From Fragilariopsis cylindrus CCMP1102 (taxonomy: Eukaryota > Bacillariophyta > Bacillariophyceae > Bacillariales > Bacillariaceae), in the NCBI GenBank assembly GCA_900095095.1, contig FMBT01000010.1, positions 1 to 51,762 of the forward strand: DNA of 51,762 nucleotides, given 5' to 3'. Of this stretch, positions 1 through 10,751 are shown piece after piece. Position 1 is the first letter of the stretch. Each line of letters starts with the position of its first letter. The position numbers were made by a program, and so were the translations under genes. A model generated the notes under the pieces. That model was not told the DNA's origin and ran no database searches. It worked only from the letters and a program-made list of their open reading frames with translations.

Positions 1-902
1 ACCATTCGGTGCAAGAGTAGTGTTGCCCCCGAACGGTGACGAATTTGCGAAAGCTCCTGATGAAGCAGCAGCCAATCCAAAGGGACTACTTCCTACCGCT
101 GCTTTTTCAACGAGATCAGTGTTGTTGCTGGTCGTAGCGGGATCTGGTGCTCCAAACGCTACTGTCGATGCAGACAAATTTCGACCATAAAAGACTTCTA
201 AAGGATTCCGGATTTGGTACTTCGATGCTAAACTTCGAAATAGCTCCGTCTCTTTCCCCTTCAGACAAAGAAAAATAATTTGTAGTAACCTGCCGTGTGA
301 GAGTAGATTATACTTATACATTATATACTACTGATTCCTAAAACAATAAGATTACACGTACCTTGTACTTCTTTAGAATACTTTTCAATTCCACTAGCTT
401 ATCGGATCTTGCTGTTTATAAATTTTCCGAATCATAGCCTCGTAATGAGGTACGATATCGTTGTTACCAAATACCAGTGGAGATGAAAGGTAATCTTTAT
501 TCTGAAAGTCCCAGACTAATGTCTGTAATCTTCGACAAACCTCCAGGCTTTTGACAATGCGAACTTCATTTCATTTTCTTGATCGAATTTCAGTCGATAT
601 GAGCGGGCTAAGAAGTCTTCGTTGCTGTTGGGAAATGAGACTGGTTGTGTTAGTAGGCTGCTTCCTCCATTTATAGGCTTCGACGACCTTCGAGCTTTGT
701 TGGATGGGAGCGATGGGTATGGAGCACATAGAGTTGGAGCTTTTGCTGAAATCGGTGGATATCGAGCATAATTACTATGAGTATTTTTTCTCTGTTTACC
801 TTTCTGTACCCTCATCGGTATTACTGGGTTCAATGGTATCATTCTCCGATTGTTCGTGATTTTTTTCTTTGGTGGATATGGAGCATAATCACGACCATTC
901 AT
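1..902 (-). CDS. FG-repeat protein, possibly nucleoporin-like; 5' part, frame-broken
   Basis: This reverse-strand gene starts at the ATG at 902 and continues off the left edge. The N-terminus is Lys/Arg-rich with repeated APYPP/ARYPP-type motifs. The middle is charged (it includes LVWDFQNKDY and LVELKSILKKYK). The last visible part has FG motifs in Ser/Ala/Asn-rich sequence (VAFGAP, SSPFGLA, SSPFGGN). A GT-AG intron fits 259-361: donor GTACGT after KKYK, acceptor after a pyrimidine tract, continuing as GKETELFRSL. Reading through needs two one-base frame changes, near 580 (AAAATGAAATG) and near 405. FG motifs are typical of nucleoporins, including the NUP42 class, but I see no zinc finger and the C-terminus is outside the window, so the assignment stays tentative. 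The low-complexity FG part could belong to another disordered protein. Confidence 0.45.
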
Positions 903-1509
903 TCTGGTTGATAAACGTCTACCTGACAGGATATGTATGACAAGATGAGAGACAGTTAGTCTTCTGATGATAACAGAACGAGGCTGCGTTGTTACACAGC
1001 ACGATATTCTATTATGAACGAGATAATTTTTGTTTTGTTCAAGTTTTTGTGTGTCCGGTTTTGAGGTGAAAGCGTTATTCGTTGCGTAGGATAAAAAATA
1101 ACGTTGTAATAGTAAAAACTAAATTAGTACAGTAAAATGGGAAGGAAGATTAACATGGACTAATAATGGTTCAGTTAGTTCAACAAATAATGATAATGAT
1201 ACATATCACAAGGGACAAGGGTATAATAATCTATTCAAAGATAGGGTAATCCCTCACCACACACACACACAGCATGTTTAGCTAGCCCAGATGATTTGTT
1301 TGTGCAATATATTCAGATGACTTCTTTGCGCAACATGTTGGTTGTTGTTGTTCTAGCAGTTATTTTATAACTTGTTAGTAGCGTAGCATTAGCAACGGTG
1401 CAAGCAGTGTGGTGTACTGAAATATCTCCACTATTATTTCTAATGAAGACTTAGTTAATAGACTTTTATATAAGCAATCCTTCTCTTCAACACAAACAAC
1501 ATGCCCAAC

Positions 1510-1562
1510 ATCCATCCATCCATCCATCCATTCATTCATTCATTCATTCATTCATTCATTCA
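1510..1562. repeat. Tetranucleotide microsatellite (CATC)n-(ATTC)n
   Basis: Two adjoining tetranucleotide runs are visible directly: about 4-5 copies of CATC followed by about 8 copies of ATTC. No function is implied. Confidence 0.9.
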
Positions 1563-1727
1563 TCAGCAATGTAGCAGATATATCATGTGCATCTTGCATA
1601 TATATTCTGATGTTTATATTCTTTAAATAGTTGGTAGACAGAGAATGATAGAATGTGAGGGGTGGTTACTTTTGTATGTAAATTCCAATAGAGAGAGGAG
1701 GAGGAAAAAGATAGATGATGAACTAAA

Positions 1728-1732
1728 ATAAA
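1728..1732. repeat. Target-site duplication, left copy (ATAAA)
   Basis: ATAAA lies directly against the first LTR base. The same five bases follow the right LTR at 8419-8423. A 5-bp duplication is the usual length for Ty1/copia integrases, and the two copies set the element borders exactly. Confidence 0.8.
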
Positions 1733-2024
1733 TATTGGGAATAACTTAGTTTCATACCGATTACGACGTTACTACAAGTAACATCCGGGTTACTAGTAAA
1801 TCGCATCCACACTGTTAGCCTGTCGTTGATCTCTGACAGTCAAAACAGCCACTGTTATCAACACTGTTGATATCATTGTTAATTCAAAACCTATATTTAT
1901 AAGCGTATAACGAGGTAGTTTATTAACATACATTCATTGTTGTGGATCTATAGTAGTGTTGATATCTAATCCAATAGTGTCAATATATTAGTACATACTG
2001 TAGTATAATAATTGAATTCCATCA
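1733..2024 (+). repeat. 5' LTR
   Basis: 292 bp, matching 8126-8418 except for one missing C in the run near 1805 (ATCGCATCC against ATCGCCATCC). It begins TATTGG and ends CCATCA, and contains a TATA-like stretch (TATATTTATAAG) suitable as the core promoter. No convincing tRNA primer-binding site complementary to a 3' CCA end follows it; the next bases are TTTGAATTAAC. Confidence 0.92.
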
Positions 2025-2099
2025 TTTGAATTAACAATCGGAGTTAGAATTAAGGTATACCGCTAAATCTTAACTGCCACATTATAAGGAGTGTCCATA

Positions 2100-3780
2100 A
2101 TGTCCACAACCATACAACTGGTACCACCCAGGTGCCGCGTCCACAGGCACTGATAGTGGTGGAAGCGCTAAAGCAGCAGCGCGAAAGAAAAGAACAGCAA
2201 CAAAAGAACAACAGAATAAAGCAACAAAGGACGCAACTCGTTCAATGGTTCACAACCAGAAGGCAGTGTTTTATTCAAATATGTAATCGAAGATAACTCG
2301 AACCAAGCACACAACTGCGCGATCTTATTGAGATCCTACCAGTTTTGCTACATCTACCCTCTGGCCATCTTCCATTCGGAATATGAAAGATTAGATCCAG
2401 ATAAATACCTTACAAGCGTCCTAACGCTGTCGACGAAGGGTATGCCAAGCTGGTTGAAACAATGGGTGCAGATGGCAAAGCTGATGGAGGAAAGAAGGTC
2501 GTATACACTGATCCACTTAAGCACGAGAGTGCAATGGACCACTGGAAGTTGAAAGTGAAGACTGAAACCGATACGATGGAAAAATACAAGTTAAATGGCT
2601 CCAGCTTATTCGAAATTATCAGAGGACAATTAGATGATCCAGTACTAGGAAAACTAGCACACGACCCAGCTATCAAACGGCACTTACTAGCCAATGTCCA
2701 ATCGAGTTGTTAACCCTGTTGAAGTCAGCATGCAGCCTAGGTGATGGCAGTACAGTAAACCCGAAGCTCGCAAGACTTCAATTATTCAGGAAATCAGTAT
2801 CATTCCAACAGAAGCCGAGGCACAAGAACGTGTCTATGGATACATCAAATACAAGCGGACCTTTGAAGTACACGTTGATAGTGTTATGGAGAAGTCTGGC
2901 ATGTTTGCGTTTGGCACTTCATGGTGGGATCCATTTTTAAAAGCGGATGGCCAAACCTTAGCAACATTTATTGCTATGGATGTCGTCAATCAAAACAAAT
3001 ATAATGCTTTAGTTAAAGATGAAATTATTGGTATGTTAATGATAGAAGGATGCGATTCGGAAGGACTCAAGAACCATTTGAAGAATGAGTATAAGATTAA
3101 TGGAAAGATTGATTGTTATCCCACCACGTCGTCAAAAGCGGCAGACCTAATTGATTCATACATCGAGGTAGGTGGTAATAATAACAACAACAAAACTCAG
3201 AAACCAACTGATAATGATAATGATGACGAACAAATAGCAGGTATACATGCTACGGAAGATCACGATGACGAAATACTCAGCCAACATGAACCCGAGCCGG
3301 AAGAAGAGCAAGATCAGACCATGATAGCAGCGTTAGCTGCTGTGCAGGCTGGAGGTGAGAAGACCCTGATCAATACTCCCCTCTCGACATTGATGACATT
3401 GACTTTGATATTGACTTCAATCGTGAAGAAGTAGCTGGTATCCATGTTGTCGCTGAACCACAAGATAGTTCTAGTGAAGAATCAAGCAGCGATTCAAGTT
3501 CATGCCACTTATCAGACCACTACTATTGCCCTTCAGATGATAGTGATGATCGATCCAGTACGGATGACGAATCGGGCAGTGGAATGCCTATACTACAAGA
3601 CCGAGCACATGATGACTATTCTTCTTCCCGACGACTCATCTGTCGATTCAAGTGAATCGGGCTTTTGCCCATGGGTGGAAACTATCTTATTCGATAGTGG
3701 TAGTGTTAATAATATTAACTCAACCCAAAGCGTCCGTTCTGTTCGTGATCATCGCATCATTATACCGATGTCCAGAACAT
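2100..3780 (+). pseudogene. gag region of the copia element (frame-broken)
   Basis: Open segments in alternating frames make one gag-like polyprotein: 2462-2710, then about 2710-2885 in a second frame, then 2886-3434, then acidic, Ser/Asp-rich remnants to about 3650. Visible blocks include HWKLKVKTETD and SWWDPFLKADGQTLATF. The later part is Asn/Asp/Glu-rich. I found no CCHC zinc knuckle, which many copia Gags carry before the protease. The first ATG after the LTR is at 2100, but its frame closes quickly, so it works as the start only if a frame change is allowed near 2150. At least three frame changes occur in this region. Confidence 0.65.
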
Positions 3781-4143
3781 AAACGCCACATGTCCACCTC
3801 CTACTGAATCATCCCTTAATATGATACCTCCTGTATCACATATTTTGATCTCTGACAATCAAGATGATGTCAATTTCGCAGCCCCTGCTTCCAGTGTTGA
3901 TCCTGTCGGCCGTGTTGCAGGAGAACCGCATCGTAACTGGACACACTTCGTTGAAACCAGGCGATCGTTCCCAACCCAAGTTACTTATAGTAGCAGAACT
4001 CTGGAAATCAATGCAGCGACTATGGCAATTTCACTAGATCTCCCCAATGCTTTTCTTCACTATCGACGTAAGAAAACACCATATCCTAAAGGAAGGGGGA
4101 GTGTGGACCCTCCGGATTTTCACCAGGGCGAGAACTAAAACCT

Positions 4144-6258
4144 TTGTTCTTGAAGCCCATAACAACAGATATAAGTAAGGAGAATAGTCAGCCATCAATT
4201 CTCCCATTACTCGATGCGTCCCCAGCCTTGATTCGACTAGCATATGCTTTCGGAAGCGTTACATGTGACGATACTACAAGCACGACTACCCATGATCTAC
4301 GTCCTAATCTTCAGCTTACAGCCAAAGCTAAGAAAGTAAGGAGTGTGGGCGATACAAAAATACACAGAGGCAGTATACCTCTGAATACTCTTGTACTGGA
4401 TAGTGGTGCTACAGTCAACCTCATGAATAATCCGTCCTTCCTGAAGAATATAAAACAGACGTCCACAGCAATAACAATTCACTGTGGAGGAGCTACTGTT
4501 TCTAATAACCAAGTAGGGGAAATATGTGATGAACTCCGGAACCTTCCGTTACCAACAAAAGAGTACTTCTTCCATCCAACTGGGGTTGCGAATCTCCTTT
4601 CACTTGCTCGTGTATCCAAAGAACACCGAGTCTTTCTCGATACCTCAATTGAAAATGCATTCTACGTCTTTAATGATGATAACAGCTACATCAAGTTTGA
4701 ATTGAACAAAAATAATCTGTACTGTCTCCACGTCGACGACGGAAGTTCACCACATGTATTCCTTACCACGGTAGATGGCAAGTCCAAGTCCTATTCGGAC
4801 CTTGATGTGCGCAGAGCTACACTCGCAAGGGACATTCAAAACCGATTGGTGCTACCATCCGATGTTGATTTTGCAAACTCATTGGAAAATGGTACCATAC
4901 CGGAGTGTGGAATCAATAGAAGAGACATACGAATTGCTAAAGATATATTCGGTCCTAATGGTTACTCTCTAGAAGGAAAATCAGTACAAAGAAAGAGCAA
5001 GCTTGCACGAAGCGACGAAGTATTGGACCTGCCAAGAAGCATAGTAGACAACTATACCAATGTAACAATGGGTATTGATGTGATGCATGTTAATGGAAAC
5101 AAGTTTATGATTGCAATGTCGGAGCATATTGGTTACATACAAACTATCGCGATAGCAACCAAGTCTGAAGTTAGCTTCCTAGCTGGCATTAAGAAAATGT
5201 TAGCACAATACCAACTTCGCGGATTCAAAGTCAATCATATACTGGCTGACAACGCATTTGAATGCTGTAAGTCTACACTCGAAGCTGAACCATATAAGAT
5301 TACACTAACAACGTGTGATAAAGATGGACATGTGCAAATCGTTGAGAGAGCCATACGTTTTGTCAAAGATAGAGTCAGGGGACTTAGAGCCATGATGAGA
5401 ACACTAAAGTTTAAAAGATTGCCAAGAAGATTCCTAATCGAAATTGTTTACAAGACTATCATCCTTATCAACTCCCTCACAAGGAAGGGAGGAGTGAGCG
5501 CATTCCTATCAGCAAGAGAAATCATAACTGGAAAGAAACTAAGACTACCACCACATGAAATCGGACAGTTCGTACACGCATCAATAGGTGAAACTAGTAA
5601 CCTTACTGACGAGTACAGAACCTTTGAATCACTGTACATTGGTCGGAATGATAATGGAAGTGGTCACTATGTATACGATATACGTACTGGATGTCGCAAA
5701 TCAGCAGCGCGAGTAACGCCATTGCCAATGCCTCAACGAGTCACCGATAGAATCAATGCCATGGGAGTACATGATAAACAACCTGAAAGCATAGTGATAG
5801 GAGATAGAAATGATCAACAAACTGTTGACGATTTCAACATGGGATTAGATGATAATGACGACGATGCAGATGATGCTACAGATACATCATTCAATCCAAT
5901 AGAAGATAATGATATTGAAGAAGCAGGGGACCACGAAGCAGCTAGTTATGCCGAGGATGAAGCCCAGTTCGATCACTTCCCGGATGATGATGAGGTGTTA
6001 TCAGTAGAAGGTGAAGAAGCAGGAGTGCCTGCAGACAACGACGACGAAGATGACCCAATGCTTGAAGAATTAGATAACAATAACAACAACAATGAAGATA
6101 ACAATGATGATGATAATAACGTAACTGATAATGAATCCAATGACGATTATGTGATGGAGGATGTAGACGAATCGAATGACGATGACGACGACAGTAATAA
6201 TGACAACGATGATGATGAAGACAACAACTGTACCGCGTGGACTAGATTCCACCCTTGA
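4144..6258 (+). CDS. pol part 1: aspartic protease and integrase with acidic linker
   Basis: A long intact frame of about 704 codons with no ATG at its upstream edge, so it is presumably read as part of a Gag-Pol polyprotein. The protease active site is LDSGAT (residues 86-91). The integrase core carries D312 (GIDVMHV), D369 (ILADNAF) and E401 (IVERAIRFVK), the DDE catalytic triad that joins cDNA to host DNA. The usual HHCC zinc-binding domain before the core is not visible; in its place is a segment with RRATLARDIQ and IFGPNGYSL. Downstream of the core a GKKLRLPPHE block precedes a strongly acidic, Asp/Asn-rich tail (residues about 560-695). The frame ends just before the reverse transcriptase, which continues in another frame. 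Confidence 0.85.
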   Translation: MFLKPITTDISKENSQPSILPLLDASPALIRLAYAFGSVTCDDTTSTTTHDLRPNLQLTAKAKKVRSVGDTKIHRGSIPLNTLVLDSGATVNLMNNPSFLKNIKQTSTAITIHCGGATVSNNQVGEICDELRNLPLPTKEYFFHPTGVANLLSLARVSKEHRVFLDTSIENAFYVFNDDNSYIKFELNKNNLYCLHVDDGSSPHVFLTTVDGKSKSYSDLDVRRATLARDIQNRLVLPSDVDFANSLENGTIPECGINRRDIRIAKDIFGPNGYSLEGKSVQRKSKLARSDEVLDLPRSIVDNYTNVTMGIDVMHVNGNKFMIAMSEHIGYIQTIAIATKSEVSFLAGIKKMLAQYQLRGFKVNHILADNAFECCKSTLEAEPYKITLTTCDKDGHVQIVERAIRFVKDRVRGLRAMMRTLKFKRLPRRFLIEIVYKTIILINSLTRKGGVSAFLSAREIITGKKLRLPPHEIGQFVHASIGETSNLTDEYRTFESLYIGRNDNGSGHYVYDIRTGCRKSAARVTPLPMPQRVTDRINAMGVHDKQPESIVIGDRNDQQTVDDFNMGLDDNDDDADDATDTSFNPIEDNDIEEAGDHEAASYAEDEAQFDHFPDDDEVLSVEGEEAGVPADNDDEDDPMLEELDNNNNNNEDNNDDDNNVTDNESNDDYVMEDVDESNDDDDDSNNDNDDDEDNNCTAWTRFHP

Positions 6259-8057
6259 TGGATCTCACTGGAATAACTGTTTCTACACTCAATACTGCAT
6301 GTCAGTGCTATCTGGTTATGGGAATCTAGAATCTACGCTGTCAACACCGCAGTACGGCTTCCAAAAGGGGCTGAAAGAATTTGGAGAAGACGGTTACAAA
6401 GCCACAATCAAAGAATTAGATGCTAATCTTATTGGTCGAAATGTTATTGACATGCTATCCCCTGAAGCAATCACTAGAGACATATTTACGATGTCATTGG
6501 GATATCTAATGTTCCTGAAAAGGAAACGATCTGGAATGATCAAGCAAGAGGCTGTGCGGACGGCCGACCCCAGCGAGAATACATCACCAAGAATGAATCA
6601 AGCTCACCACTGTTGCTAATAATGCCCTATTTGCTTCATGTTTAGTCGATGCTATTGAAAGAGAGCAGTTGCGATATGCGATATCCCTGGTGCATTCTTA
6701 CAAGCTGACTGGCCACAAGACGAACCATGTTATATTAGATTCGAAGGAGTTATGGTTGATATGATATGCCAAATTGAACCTGAGTACCTCGAAAGTTAAA
6801 CACAACAAGGCCCGAACACGGAAGTGGATGGTAGGCAAACTGAGTAAAGCCATATATGGCACATTGCTTGGAGCTCGACTATTCTATGACAAGCTAAGAG
6901 GAATCTTAGAGGGTTGGGACTTTATTATTAATGATTATGACGAGTGTACTTTTAACAAGATGGTAAATGGTAAACAACTTACTGTACAGTTTCATGTGGA
7001 TGATCTTAAGTTATCACACATGGATGAAGCTGTTATTAGGACATGGTTGAAGATTTAAATGGTATATTTGGTCAAAATGGTACTTTATTAGATGCCAGCT
7101 ATGGAAAAGTGCATGAGTATTTAGGTATGACAATTGATTTCTCGGAAGAAGGCTTGGTGAAGTATACCATGTATGACTTCCTTGAAGACATAATTGCGGA
7201 CTCACCCGATGATATGAAAGGTACAGCTGTAACGCCTGCCCATTCGAAGCTATTCCAAGTGAATACAGAGTGTGAAAAGCTTGACCACAAGACTATGGAT
7301 TGGTTCCATCGCACGGTAGCGAGAATACTATTTGCTTCTAAAAGAGCAAGACCTGACTTGCAAACTGGGGTCGCATTCCTATGCACCAGGGTAGCATGTC
7401 CAGATAAGGACGACTATGGAAAGCTCAAGAAACTCATTGAATATATCCGGAGACAATCTATCTCCCATTAATATTGGGTGGGATGAATCCGGTATTCTCA
7501 CTTGGAGTGTGGATGCTTCCTTTGCAGTCCATATGGATATGCGCAGTCACACCGGTATGGCACTAACGCTAGGCCGAGGAGCCCTAATATCAGGCTCGTA
7601 TAAACAAAAGATTAATACCAAGAGCTCCACCGAATCTGAATTGGTTGGGGTGGATGATGGTATGCCTTTCATTATGTGGATAAGACTATTTTATATTGAA
7701 CAGTTTAAGATGTATCCTGATGACCATCCTATGAAGGAAGTTGGTCAAAAGAATATCATACTGCAAGATAATACAAGTACCATTCAACTTGAAAACAATG
7801 GAAGAAGATCAAGTGGTAAAAGAACTAGACATATCAATGTCAGGTACTTTTACATTACAGATCAAATCAAAGAGGGTAAGGTATCAGTAACATACTGTCC
7901 AACACTTGAGATGGTGTCAGACTACTTTACGAAACCATTACAGGGATCTTTGTTCAGAACCCATAGAAATGCAATCATGGGGGTTAGTGAACTTGAAGTT
8001 CGCAAATACAAAATTGCATATGAGGATGCTAAGAAGCTCTCTCGGAAGGAAGGTTGA
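6240..8057 (+). pseudogene. pol part 2: reverse transcriptase and RNase H (frame-broken)
   Basis: RT blocks appear in several frames: LMFLKRKRSG near 6510, CDIPGAFLQADW (first catalytic Asp) near 6680, KLSKAIYGT near 6840, and FHVDD (the YxDD-equivalent) near 6990. The connection domain follows at 7043-7471. RNase H lies at about 7480-8057 with SVDASFA, TESELVGVDD, QDNTSTIQL and the terminal DYFTKPLQG block typical of copia RNase H. Each motif looks intact, but at least four frame changes separate the segments (near 6250, 6600-6640, 6760-6780 and 7030, and again near 7460). The region therefore cannot be translated as written. Confidence 0.85.
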
Positions 8058-8114
8058 AACTAGTTAAAAGAGATATATTTACATCCTAATATGATTGCTT
8101 TAACAATCAACATA

Positions 8115-8123
8115 GGATGGGAG
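8115..8123 (+). other. Polypurine tract (plus-strand primer)
   Basis: GGATGGGAG sits two bases before the 3' LTR. A purine run in this place primes plus-strand cDNA synthesis in LTR elements. It is followed by TG and then TATTGG, the first bases shared with the 5' LTR. Confidence 0.7.
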
Positions 8124-8125
8124 TG

Positions 8126-8418
8126 TATTGGGAATAACTTAGTTTCATACCGATTACGACGTTACTACAAGTAACATCCGGGTTACTAGTAAATCGCCAT
8201 CCACACTGTTAGCCTGTCGTTGATCTCTGACAGTCAAAACAGCCACTGTTATCAACACTGTTGATATCATTGTTAATTCAAAACCTATATTTATAAGCGT
8301 ATAACGAGGTAGTTTATTAACATACATTCATTGTTGTGGATCTATAGTAGTGTTGATATCTAATCCAATAGTGTCAATATATTAGTACATACTGTAGTAT
8401 AATAATTGAATTCCATCA
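8126..8418 (+). repeat. 3' LTR
   Basis: 293 bp, the same as 1733-2024 apart from one extra C. It ends CCATCA against the right copy of the ATAAA target duplication. Confidence 0.92.
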
Positions 8419-8423
8419 ATAAA
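8419..8423. repeat. Target-site duplication, right copy (ATAAA)
   Basis: Matches 1728-1732 exactly and directly abuts the last LTR base. Confidence 0.8.
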
Positions 8424-9283
8424 TGCCCTACAAAATAGAACAAAGATTTAAAGAAAAATTAGGACAAAAAATAGAAACCAAAAAAGAACATCACCTGGAA
8501 TTGATTCCAATGTAGTCCCCCAACATAGTACTAACCTTGCTCGACCATGCTTAACTTTGCTGAGCAGATTGGAAGCAGTGCTGACATGCTGGTATGGTCG
8601 TTCTCTCATTTACGCCTGATTTTGATGTATATGGTAGTATGTTATGGCATATACAAAAGCCGTGTTAGACATTATATTTTATTTGGGGTTAGATCATTTC
8701 TTTTCCTGGTACTGGCTACATAAGTTTCTACATGAAAGACTTTATGTGGACTAAATCACCTAGTACCCGGGTGGACTATCATACGGAAGTCTAATTAATA
8801 CTCAAAAAGCTCAAAGCAATGGATTACTTAAAGTAAGAGAGAGAGAGAGAAGTATATATTTAGATTCGTAAGTTTTATTAATGTCTACGGTGCATTGTGA
8901 ATTGAGCTCAATCTACATTCAAATGTATGTTTGGAATATTATTGTAATGTCTGTACCATGTTTAAATGTTGATAATAATATGCCTAGTTTTGCTTAAATT
9001 TGACCAGAAAAATCAGATTTTCATTGATTCCAGCGAGGAAGGCAAATTTTTGAATTCTTGTGACAAAATCAAGATCAGATGCCAAAAAACCACAACTGCG
9101 ACAATTAGTCGGAGAAACACTCTTTAAATATGGAAGGGTCATCCTTGCCAGCCATTGGATCATTGAGAACTTGATTCCTGGATGGCATAACGTTTTACTG
9201 GCAGTAAAAGAATGCTGCTTTCAAAAGTTTGAACTGAAAAACATGCCAAAACTGAAATCAATTGGTTGACTCTGCAGTTACGT
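8424..9283. other. Gene-free stretch after the retrotransposon
   Basis: AT-rich sequence with a short GA repeat near 8837. The only open frame (9060-9269) has no ATG at its start and matches nothing I know. It should contain the 3' end of the Lon-N-like gene transcript. Confidence 0.5.
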
Positions 9284-10405
9284 TCATATTAGCTTAGATG
9301 TTTCCTCTGCATCCAGTATAGCGTCTGCATGCCAATACGAAGCTAGCTTGAGCCTGCTTGTGATCGTACCCATGTCCATTGCGTGCAGTCGATACGTTTC
9401 ATCGATAGCAAGCGTCGAGTGGGAGGAGAAAGCCGCCCAGCTAATTGCATTCATTTGTTTCCAGGATAACAACGGCTTCTCTTCTCCAGAAGAACTATCA
9501 TATAAGTATCCCTGAGAGTCAGAGTCAATAGCAGCGCGATACGCTTTATGGAAACGACCCTGACGTGTCTCTTCACACTCCTCGTCATTATCATCATCGT
9601 CATCATCGTAATTCCCACTATCATAGTTATTCGTGAGACTTTTAAGAAATACGCTTTGCTCTATATCTGATACATTTCCAATCAAATCTACAACATCTCG
9701 AGCCATTTTATTTGCGTCCTCTAAACTATAGTAGATTTCCTGATCATCAAATTGTTCCTCACATTCGCAGGTTACAGTTAATGATCTATTCTCAGTGCTG
9801 GAACTTTCATCATCCGGAAAAGTAGTAGTAGTATCGTGATCATCTTCTTTGTCTAATATCGTTCGTACTGATGCTCTTCCAACTGTTTGTGCTGTACAGA
9901 AGATACCGAAGTCAACACCCAAATTCATATTATATTCAGTTATTTCCATCAGTTGTATTGTATTCATCATAACATCATCTCCATCTTCCTCTCTGATAAT
10001 GAAACCCAATCCAAAAATACCATGATTGCAATCAATCGCTTGCTGAAAAAGTCGTAATTCATCTCTACTGTGGAATTGGAAATATTTTTTCTCTCCCTGC
10101 AAAGTAACTTGATCAGATGGAACAATGATAGTATGTATCTGCCTCGTCGTGGATATAGTAGTACTTCCATTATCAGAATATAGCACTAGATCATCATTGT
10201 TTGCGATGTGATAATCGGCGTCTCGCCATCCAGAGATTCCATTTAATCGAGTCAGCGGACTCGTCGACGCTACGGTAGACAGGGAGCGGGTTGATTTTCC
10301 TGTGTTAAAATTCGATAGACCTGAAAACCCGGATGCGCATCTATCGGTTATCAGGAATAGAAAAGTACACCAAACCAAAACCAAAACTTTTTTAATCGTC
10401 GTCAT
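9284..10405 (-). CDS. Plastid-targeted Lon substrate-binding (LON-N)-like protein
   Basis: I chose the ATG at 10405, because the protein then begins with a clean signal peptide (hydrophobic VLVLVWCTFLFLI at residues 7-19) and a CASGF motif (23-27) like the diatom ASAFAP plastid cleavage site; an upstream ATG pair near 10462 is the alternative. The 373-aa product has a region at about residues 80-185 resembling the Lon N-terminal fold (TIIVPSDQVTLQG, IFGLGFII, GVDFGIFCTAQTVGRA), followed by acidic stretches and an all-helical C-terminus (TYRLHAMDMGTITSRL). No AAA+ or protease domain is present. Such stand-alone LON-N proteins occur in plastids and are thought to bind proteins, but the substrate is unknown. 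The reading frame is uninterrupted and I see no introns. Confidence 0.65.
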   Translation of the reverse strand: MTTIKKVLVLVWCTFLFLITDRCASGFSGLSNFNTGKSTRSLSTVASTSPLTRLNGISGWRDADYHIANNDDLVLYSDNGSTTISTTRQIHTIIVPSDQVTLQGEKKYFQFHSRDELRLFQQAIDCNHGIFGLGFIIREEDGDDVMMNTIQLMEITEYNMNLGVDFGIFCTAQTVGRASVRTILDKEDDHDTTTTFPDDESSSTENRSLTVTCECEEQFDDQEIYYSLEDANKMARDVVDLIGNVSDIEQSVFLKSLTNNYDSGNYDDDDDDNDEECEETRQGRFHKAYRAAIDSDSQGYLYDSSSGEEKPLLSWKQMNAISWAAFSSHSTLAIDETYRLHAMDMGTITSRLKLASYWHADAILDAEETSKLI

Positions 10406-10751
10406 ACTTTTATTATTGTTCTTCTTGTTTATCCTCTGTACGCTTGTTGAACAAAGCATCATGGCATTGAATGTATGCGATAAACGAATTTTGTCCAAAT
10501 CATTGCAAGTAACTTATAATCACTCAGGCAGAATTCTGAAATCCCAGAGCTACTAGTATGAGCTGGTTCTTTGCGTTGGTTGTAGCAATAGTCGTACTAT
10601 GTATTGGGAAAAGCGATATTCGTGTCAAAGTCGTGTGTTATTACTAACAGCACGTATGTTTTTCGTGGTAATACAGTATTTCATTTTCTTCATCTTCGCA
10701 TTGACGCATAAAAGAACAAATTCTTCATACCGACGCAAGAACGATGACGGA

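Larger units (their letters stand above)
903..1732. other. Gene-free stretch between FG protein and retrotransposon
   Basis: No convincing ORF. It holds the presumed promoter of the reverse-strand FG-repeat gene, a short CA repeat near 1259, and a CATC/ATTC microsatellite at 1510-1562. It ends at the 5-bp target site of the LTR element. Confidence 0.6.
1733..8418 (+). mobile_element. Ty1/copia LTR retrotransposon, CoDi-like, full length
   Basis: A complete element of 6686 bp: 5' LTR, gag, protease, integrase, reverse transcriptase, RNase H, polypurine tract, 3' LTR. Integrase preceding reverse transcriptase is the Ty1/copia (Pseudoviridae) order. Both borders are fixed by an ATAAA target duplication. 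The two LTRs differ by a single inserted C, which points to a very recent insertion, yet gag and pol are interrupted by about eight frame changes. Either the parent was already defective and moved in trans, or many of the breaks are assembly indels. The element sits about 830 bp upstream of the FG-repeat gene and could affect its promoter. CoDi-type membership is judged from the style of the integrase N-terminus and the RT motifs, not from a database search. Confidence 0.92.

Noticed and set aside
1500-1570. Microsatellite as a possible CRISPR-like or telomeric array
   Set aside because: Pure tetranucleotide repeat without spacers and not a telomere unit.
2025-2060. tRNA primer-binding site after the 5' LTR
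   Set aside because: Sequence after CCATCA (TTTGAATTAAC) does not match the 3' end of a common tRNA or an evident initiator-Met half-tRNA site; I could not support a call.
9060-9269. 69-codon forward frame after the retrotransposon
   Set aside because: Opens with GTG rather than ATG, no homology or domain signal, no supporting splice sites; probably random in AT-rich DNA.
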